Below are positions 1 to 4,643 of a stretch of DNA of 6,466 nucleotides, one piece after another (within the stretch, counting starts at the first letter, position 1; every line of letters begins with the position of its first letter). The stretch lies in the NCBI GenBank assembly GCA_021816565.1, contig JAKAXN010000121.1, positions 4,780-11,245 on the forward strand, given 5' to 3'. The DNA is from Actinomycetes bacterium. GTDB lineage: Bacteria; Actinomycetota; Acidimicrobiia; Acidimicrobiales; Palsa-688. The translations under genes were made by a program, and so were the position numbers. The notes beneath the pieces are model-generated. The model was not told the DNA's origin. It worked only from the letters and a program-made list of their open reading frames with translations, and ran no database searches.

Positions 1-627
1 CTCCTCGGGGGCCTGACCACCCTCGGGCTGTTCGCCTACCACGGCAGCGTCTTCGTGGCCCTGCGGGCCGAGGGCGACCTGGGCCGGCGGGCCCGCCACG
101 CGGCCGGCTCTCTTACCGTCCCGGTGGCGGTGATCACCGTGGCGTTCCTCGGGTGGAGCTTCGCCCTGCGCCACACCCCGGTCAGCGCCGCCGTCTCGGT
201 GGTGCTGGTGGCGGCCTTCGTGGCCTCCGCCTGGGCCAACCAGGCCGGCCGGGCCGGCCCGGCGTTCGGGGCCAGCGCCCTGGTGGCCGTCGGCGCTCCG
301 GTGTTCGTCATGTCGTCGATATGGCCCTACGTCATCCCGGCGCACAACGTGGAGGCGTGGTCGCTGCGCATCAGCCAGGCCAGCTCCAGCCACTACACGC
401 TGGTGGTCATGACGGTGGTGGCCGCCATCTTCACCCCGCTGGTCGTCGCCTACCAGGCGTGGGCCTACTGGGTGTTCCGGGCCCGGATCAGCGACTCGTT
501 CCCCTCGCCGCACCTGCCCCGGCCGGCACCGGGGCGCTCGACCAACGACGCCTACCGGGTGGCCGGCCCGGGCCCGACCCGGCCCGGCCCCCAGCCCCCG
601 GTGAAGTCGACCGACAACCGGGGCTGA
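1..627 (+). CDS. cydB: Cytochrome bd ubiquinol oxidase subunit II (CydB), C-terminal part
   Basis: CydB is the integral-membrane partner of CydA in cytochrome bd, the high-affinity terminal oxidase that oxidises quinol and reduces oxygen to water. The frame is open from base 1, so the gene begins upstream; 208 residues are visible, ending at TGA 625-627. An internal GTG at 55 is not the start, because the residues before it (LLGGLTTLGLFAYHGSVF) match the conserved CydB 'G..ALHGA..L..KTEG' region. Hydrophobic segments lie at about residues 37-56, 61-80, 87-112 and 133-159. The last carries the family-typical SSSHYTLVVMTVVAAIFTP followed by YQAWAYWVFRARI. After it comes a tail of about 45 residues rich in Pro, Gly and Arg (positions 492-624), longer than I expect for CydB and probably cytoplasmic. 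The next gene starts one base after the stop, indicating co-transcription and probably translational coupling with cydDC. The identification rests on motif recall rather than a database search. Confidence 0.92.
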   Translation, partial: LLGGLTTLGLFAYHGSVFVALRAEGDLGRRARHAAGSLTVPVAVITVAFLGWSFALRHTPVSAAVSVVLVAAFVASAWANQAGRAGPAFGASALVAVGAPVFVMSSIWPYVIPAHNVEAWSLRISQASSSHYTLVVMTVVAAIFTPLVVAYQAWAYWVFRARISDSFPSPHLPRPAPGRSTNDAYRVAGPGPTRPGPQPPVKSTDNRG

Positions 628-628
628 G

Positions 629-3600
629 GTGACCGGCGAACCGAAACGCCGGCCGGGGCGCGCCGGGCCGGGCCGGGCCCCGCTCGATCCCCGCCTGCTC
701 CGGGCGGTCCCGGCCCTGCGGGGGGCGGTCGCGGGATGGGCCGGGCTGTCCACCCTCGGCGCGCTGGCGGCGGTGGCCCAGGCGGCGGCGCTGGCCGGCG
801 TGGTGTCGACGGTGATGGCCGGGCGGGCCGGGCCGGGCCGGCTGAGCGGGCCCCTGGCGGTGCTGGTCGCGGCCATGGCCGTCCGGGCCGGGGCGGCCGC
901 GGCCGGCGAGTGGCTGGGCCAGAACACGTCGCTGCGGGTGCGGGCCGCCCTGCGCCAGCGGCTGCTCGAGGCGGTGACCCGGGCCGGAGCCCGGGACCTG
1001 GACCGGGAGGACCGGGGCCGGGTGGCGGCGGCCTCCACGTCGGGGATCGACTCCCTCGACGGCTACATCACCCGGGCGGTACCGGCCCTGGTGGGCGCGG
1101 CCGTCACCCCGCCGCTGCTCCTGGCCGCCATCGGCTGGACCAGCTGGCTGGCCGTGGTGCTGCTGCTCGTCACGCTGCCGCTGGTACCGCTGTTCATGGC
1201 CCTGATAGGCATGGCCACCAGGCGCCACATGGACCGCAGGTGGGCCCAGCTGGCCGGCCTGTCCGGCCAGTTCCTGGACCTGCTGGAGGGGCTGACGACC
1301 CTGAAGATCTACGGGCGCAGCCGGGCCCAGGTGGCCGCGGTGCGCGACGGCACCGAGCGGCTCCGCCGCCAGACCCTCGCCACCCTGCGCGTGGCGTTCG
1401 CCTCGGGGCTGGCCCTGGACCTGCTCGCCACCCTCTCGGTGGCCCTGGTGGCCGTCACCGTCGGGCTCGAACTCGACCACGGCCGGATGGGGCTGACGGC
1501 CGCCCTCACGGTGCTGCTCCTGGCCCCGGAGGTGTTCGCCCCCATCCGGGCGGTGGGCGCCCAGCACCACGCCACCGAGGAGGGCCGGACGGTCATCTCC
1601 ACGGTGCTGGACCTGCTGGAGCGCACCCCCCGGCCCGGGACCGGACCGGCCCGACCCTTCGTCCTGCGGGCCGACCCGACCGGGGTGGTGGTACGCCTGG
1701 CCGGGGTGGAAGCCGGGTACCCGGGCCGGTCCGGCCCGGTGCTGTCCGGGGTGGACCTGGCGGTCCGGGCCGGTGAGCTGACGGTGCTGACCGGCTCCAG
1801 CGGGGCGGGCAAGACCACCCTGCTGTCGGTGCTGCTCGGCCAGCTGCGCCAGTCGGCCGGCTCGCTGACGGTGGGCGCCGACGGGAGCCCCCGCCCGGAA
1901 GGCGACTCCTGGTCGGCGGGCGTGGCCTGGCTGCCCCAGCGGCCCCGGCTCACCTGCCCCGACGTGGCCACCGAGGTGCGTCTCGGCGACCCCGACCTGC
2001 CCGACGACGAGCTGGACCGCCTGCTGGCCGACTGCGCCGCCCCGCCCCCCGCCACCCTCCTCGGCGAGGACGGCCGGGCGGTGTCGGCCGGGCAGCGGCG
2101 GCGGGTGGCCCTGGCCCGGGCCCTGGCCCGGGCCGGCCGGGTGGCCCGCTCCGGCGGCGTGGCGCTGGTGCTGCTCGACGAGCCCACCGAGGACCTGGAC
2201 CCGGTGACCGCCGGGGTGGTGCGCCGGGTGGTCGCCGGGCTGGCCGGGTGGGCGGCGGTGGTGGCGGCCACCCACGACCCGGACCTGATCGGGCTGGCCG
2301 CCACCGAGGTGACCGTCGAGGCCGGCCGGCTGCAGGTGCGGGCCGGGGCCCGACGGGGCCGCCCCTCCGGCGTCGCTCCGCGGCGCCCGGGGGCAGAACC
2401 GGGGTCGGTCCCGGCGCTGCTGGGCGCCCGGGGACCGGAGGCCGCGGTGCCGCCACCGGCGGCGGGCGGGCGGCGCCTCTACCGCTGGGTGATCCAGGCC
2501 ATGGGGTCGTCGCCCGGCGCGGCCCGGAGGCTGGCCCAGGCCGGCGCGCTGGGCTCGCTGGCCGGGCTGAGCGGGCTGGCCCTGACCACCACCTCGGTGT
2601 GGCTGATATGCCGGGCCTCCCAGCACCCGAACGTGCAGGCCCTGGCCATCGCGGTGGTCGGCGTGCGCACCTTCGCCATCGCCAAGGCCCTGCTCCGCTA
2701 CGGCGAACGGCTGGCCGCCCACGACGGGGCCCTCCGGCTGCTGGCGGGGCTTCGGGTCAGGGTGTTCTCCGCCCTGGAGCCGCTGGCTCCGGCCGGCCTG
2801 GGCGACTACCGGCGGGGGGACCTGCTGCGCCGCTTCACCTCCGACGTGGACGGCGCCCAGGAGGCGCTGGTCCGGGCGGCCGTACCCCTGGCCGGGGCGG
2901 CGGCGACCGCCGCCGGCGCGGTGGTCCTGGCCGGGATGCTGGTGCCGGCCGCGGGCCTGCTGCTGGCGGCCGGCACGGTGGCCGCGTGGGCGACCGCCCC
3001 GCTGGCCGGGAGGGCCGGGTCCGGCACCGCCCCGGAGGCGGCGGCCGCCGCCGGGCGGCGCGACGCCCTGGCCAACGGGCTGGTGGACGGGCTGGACGAG
3101 CTGACCGCCTACGGGGCCACCACCGGCCGACGGGAGGAGATCGCCGCCGCGGACCGGGTGGTGGCGGGCGCGTCGCGCCGTTCCATCCGGGCCGCCGCCT
3201 GGGGCACGGCGGCCACCGGGCTGGTCTCGGCCGCCACCCTGGGCGGGGTGCTCCTGGCCGGATCGGCGGCGGTGGCCGCCGGCCGCCTGCCGGGCGTGGA
3301 CCTCGGCGTGCTGGCTGCGGCGGTGCTGGTGGTCTTCGACGGGCTGGGCGCGCTGCCGGCATCGTTCGCCGCTCTGGGCCGGTGCGCGTCGGGCCTGGCC
3401 CGGGTCGAGGAGGTCCTGGACCGGCCGGCCCCGGTACCCGAACCGGCCCGCCCGGCCGTCCCACCGGCGGCGGTGGCCCGCCTCGGCGGCCGGGGGCTGG
3501 TGGTGGCCCCCGCTCCCGGCGCCCCGGCCGTCATCGACGGTGCCGACCTGAACGTCGACGCCGGGGAGCGGATCGCACTGGTCGGCCCGAGCGGATCCGG

Positions 3601-4186
3601 AAAGAGCACCCTGCTGAGCGCGCTGCTCGGGCAGCTGGCGCCCCGCCGGGGCCGGATAGACCTCAGCGACGGGTCCCGCACCGCCGAGGTGACGGCCCTG
3701 GCCGGCGACGCCCGGCCCCGGCTGGTGGCCGGATCCCTGCAGGGCGACCATGTGTTCTCCACCACCCTGCGCGACAACCTGCGCGTCGTGGCCCCGGCCG
3801 CCACCGACGCCGACCTGGACCGGGTGGCGGCCCGGGCCGGCCTGGGCCCCTTCGTCGCCTCGCTCCCCGAGGGCTGGTCGACCCAGGCCGGCCCGGGAGG
3901 TGCCTCCCTGTCGGGAGGCCAGCGCCAGCGGCTGCTGCTGGCCCGGGCCCTGCTGGCCGACCCCGAGGTGCTGGTCCTGGACGAGCCCACCGCCCACCTC
4001 GACGCGGCGACCGAGGCGCAGGTGATGGCCGACCTGCTCGATGCCACCACCGGCCGGACGGTGGTCATCTCCACCCACCGGACGGCCCCGCTCGAGCGCT
4101 GCGACCGGGTGCTCGGTCTCAGCGGGGGCCGGATGGCCCCGGTGCCGGCCGGGGTGGCCGAAGCGGCCCTGGCGCCGACCGGCTGA
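629..4186 (+). CDS. cydDC: Fused thiol-reductant/haem ABC exporter CydDC (CydD-CydC in one chain)
   Basis: This 1185-residue protein joins two complete ABC half-transporters (membrane domain plus ATPase), so one chain replaces the CydD/CydC heterodimer. The exporter is needed to assemble cytochrome bd; glutathione/cysteine export and, more recently, haem transport have been proposed. CydD half, about residues 1-580: CydD hallmarks QFLDLLEGLTTLKIYGRS from 214 and APEVFAPIRAVGAQHHA from 299; Walker A GSSGAGKT 389-396; Q-loop Q437; signature VSAGQ 485-489; Walker B ending D517-E518; switch His549. A Pro/Arg/Gly linker spans about 580-615. CydC half, about 616-1185: RYGERLAAHD around 690-699, GDYRRGDLLRR from 725; Walker A GPSGSGKST 986-994; Q1038; signature LSGGQ 1094-1098; Walker B D1118-E1119; switch His1150. 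The GTG start at 629 is one base after the cydB stop, with only a weak GGGG (620-623) as ribosome site, so coupling to cydB is likely. The first 30 or so residues are basic and Pro/Gly-rich. Fusion of these genes is known in actinomycetes. Confidence 0.95.
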   Translation: MTGEPKRRPGRAGPGRAPLDPRLLRAVPALRGAVAGWAGLSTLGALAAVAQAAALAGVVSTVMAGRAGPGRLSGPLAVLVAAMAVRAGAAAAGEWLGQNTSLRVRAALRQRLLEAVTRAGARDLDREDRGRVAAASTSGIDSLDGYITRAVPALVGAAVTPPLLLAAIGWTSWLAVVLLLVTLPLVPLFMALIGMATRRHMDRRWAQLAGLSGQFLDLLEGLTTLKIYGRSRAQVAAVRDGTERLRRQTLATLRVAFASGLALDLLATLSVALVAVTVGLELDHGRMGLTAALTVLLLAPEVFAPIRAVGAQHHATEEGRTVISTVLDLLERTPRPGTGPARPFVLRADPTGVVVRLAGVEAGYPGRSGPVLSGVDLAVRAGELTVLTGSSGAGKTTLLSVLLGQLRQSAGSLTVGADGSPRPEGDSWSAGVAWLPQRPRLTCPDVATEVRLGDPDLPDDELDRLLADCAAPPPATLLGEDGRAVSAGQRRRVALARALARAGRVARSGGVALVLLDEPTEDLDPVTAGVVRRVVAGLAGWAAVVAATHDPDLIGLAATEVTVEAGRLQVRAGARRGRPSGVAPRRPGAEPGSVPALLGARGPEAAVPPPAAGGRRLYRWVIQAMGSSPGAARRLAQAGALGSLAGLSGLALTTTSVWLICRASQHPNVQALAIAVVGVRTFAIAKALLRYGERLAAHDGALRLLAGLRVRVFSALEPLAPAGLGDYRRGDLLRRFTSDVDGAQEALVRAAVPLAGAAATAAGAVVLAGMLVPAAGLLLAAGTVAAWATAPLAGRAGSGTAPEAAAAAGRRDALANGLVDGLDELTAYGATTGRREEIAAADRVVAGASRRSIRAAAWGTAATGLVSAATLGGVLLAGSAAVAAGRLPGVDLGVLAAAVLVVFDGLGALPASFAALGRCASGLARVEEVLDRPAPVPEPARPAVPPAAVARLGGRGLVVAPAPGAPAVIDGADLNVDAGERIALVGPSGSGKSTLLSALLGQLAPRRGRIDLSDGSRTAEVTALAGDARPRLVAGSLQGDHVFSTTLRDNLRVVAPAATDADLDRVAARAGLGPFVASLPEGWSTQAGPGGASLSGGQRQRLLLARALLADPEVLVLDEPTAHLDAATEAQVMADLLDATTGRTVVISTHRTAPLERCDRVLGLSGGRMAPVPAGVAEAALAPTG

Positions 4187-4199
4187 GCGGGCCTGCGGC

Positions 4200-4218
4200 G
4201 AGCCGGTCGCGCCGGCTC
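4200..4218. terminator. GC hairpin between convergent gene ends, possible bidirectional terminator
   Basis: GAGCCGG (4200-4206) and CCGGCTC (4212-4218) form a perfect 7-bp stem with a 5-base loop. The hairpin starts 13 bases after the cydDC stop and overlaps the stop codon (4217-4219) of the convergent small gene. A competing outer pairing, CTGAGC 4183-4188 with GCTCAG 4215-4220, is also possible. There is no T-tract on either strand, so this is not a classical intrinsic terminator, although T-poor hairpins at gene ends are common in high-GC actinomycetes. In DNA this GC-rich, short inverted repeats also arise by chance; position is the main support. Confidence 0.4.
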
Positions 4219-4459
4219 AGGAGACGGAGGAACCGAGGGCAGCCCGCTCGAGGGCGCTCAGGGCGATGAGGGCCCGGTGCACCCCCTGGCTGGCCTCGGC
4301 CAGCTGGACCGCCTGGTGCTGGCCGCTCTCGGCCAGCGCCTGGTGCCACATCGAGTCGATCATGGCCCCGGCCCGGCGCAGCAGCTCGACCACGCCCCCG
4401 TCGGGTCCCGGATCGGCGCCACCGGTGTGGGTCGGGGTGGGCGGTGCGGTCAGGCTCAT
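4217..4459 (-). CDS. Small protein of unknown function, 80 residues
   Basis: I do not recognise this protein. The frame opens further upstream (to 4498), but I chose the ATG at 4457-4459 because GAGGGAG lies six bases before it, the best ribosome-binding site in the window. Codon third positions are almost all G or C, as in the flanking genes, which supports real coding. The protein begins with a Pro/Thr/Gly-rich stretch (MSLTAPPTPTHTGG, residues 1-14, continuing loosely to about 22). A region likely to be mostly alpha-helical follows, about residues 23-74, with regularly spaced Leu, Ala, Val and Ile and the segment AMIDSMWHQALAESGQHQAV. There is no cysteine, signal peptide or membrane segment, so a soluble cytoplasmic protein is likely. 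It converges on cydDC (30 bases between stops) and diverges from the acyl-CoA dehydrogenase, so it belongs to neither operon. Function cannot be inferred. The chance that it is a spurious frame is small but real. Confidence 0.65.
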   Translation of the reverse strand: MSLTAPPTPTHTGGADPGPDGGVVELLRRAGAMIDSMWHQALAESGQHQAVQLAEASQGVHRALIALSALERAALGSSVS

Positions 4460-4465
4460 GGTTGC

Positions 4466-4473
4466 TCCCTCAG
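4466..4473 (-). promoter_or_regulatory. Ribosome-binding site of the 80-residue gene
   Basis: Read on the minus strand this is TGAGGGAG, closely complementary to the 3' end of 16S rRNA, followed by six bases (GCAACC) and then ATG. It fixes the start of the small gene at 4459 rather than at the upstream in-frame codon at 4498. Confidence 0.7.
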
Positions 4474-4630
4474 CCGGCGGTCGATCCGGGGCGTACACCG
4501 ACTCGATCGCCGCGCAGAAGCCCTACCAGCCCGCCGGATGTCGCCCTCATCGCCGCCGTTCATACCCGTTCGGCCGGCCCGCCAAACAGGGCGCCGGGCC
4601 CCGGCGGGAGAAATAGTTGAGGGTCCCAAA

Positions 4631-4636
4631 TAGAGT
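4631..4636 (+). promoter_or_regulatory. Probable -10 box for a leaderless acyl-CoA dehydrogenase mRNA
   Basis: TAGAGT fits the actinobacterial -10 pattern TANNNT and ends seven bases before the ATG at 4644. Transcription would therefore start at or next to the A of the start codon, as in leaderless actinobacterial mRNAs. Consistent with this, no Shine-Dalgarno sequence lies at a normal distance from that ATG. No convincing -35 element is visible at 17-18 bases upstream (GAGAAA occurs there). An alternative reading is a leadered start at the in-frame GTG 4635, using GAGGG at 4619-4623 with an 11-base spacer; an in-frame TAG at 4614 limits any further upstream extension. Confidence 0.5.
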
Positions 4637-4643
4637 GGCCGGC

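Larger units (their letters stand above)
4460..4643. other. Divergent intergenic region between the small gene and the acyl-CoA dehydrogenase gene
   Basis: These 184 bases should hold the promoters of both divergent genes. The right end, 4611-4633, is distinctly A/T-richer than its surroundings and carries AAATAG twice, 17 bases apart. For the minus-strand gene the only candidate promoter I see is weak: TATGAA (plus-strand 4559-4564) as -10 and TTGGCG (plus-strand 4580-4585) as -35, with a short 15-base spacer, giving a leader of about 90 bases. A small inverted repeat, CGCCGG 4592-4597 with CCGGCG 4601-4606, is probably compositional. I see no riboswitch or RNA gene. Plus-strand open frames across the region are shadows. 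Confidence 0.5.

Noticed and set aside
663..841. Short CCGGG tandem repeats at 663-677 and 828-841
   Set aside because: They encode ordinary Arg-Ala-Gly-Pro-Gly stretches within cydDC and are best explained by base composition, not a repeat element.
488..4078. A 1196-residue minus-strand open frame opposite cydDC
   Set aside because: Its translation is low-complexity Gly/Arg/Pro/Gln without any domain, and it mirrors the codon bias of cydDC. Long antisense open frames are expected opposite genes of this GC content.
2248..4269. A 673-residue plus-strand open frame overlapping the CydC half
   Set aside because: It is an out-of-frame shadow of cydDC with Gly/Arg/Pro-rich composition; the overlapping frame carries both Walker motifs and the ABC signature.
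4592..4606. Inverted repeat CGCCGG/CCGGCG upstream of the acyl-CoA dehydrogenase
   Set aside because: A 6-bp GC-only stem in such DNA is expected by chance, and it is not placed like an operator or terminator.
4041..4633. Two plus-strand open frames (4041-4616 and 4277-4633) across the small gene and intergenic region
   Set aside because: Neither has a plausible ribosome site or recognisable motif. The minus-strand frame here has a strong Shine-Dalgarno and gene-like codon use.
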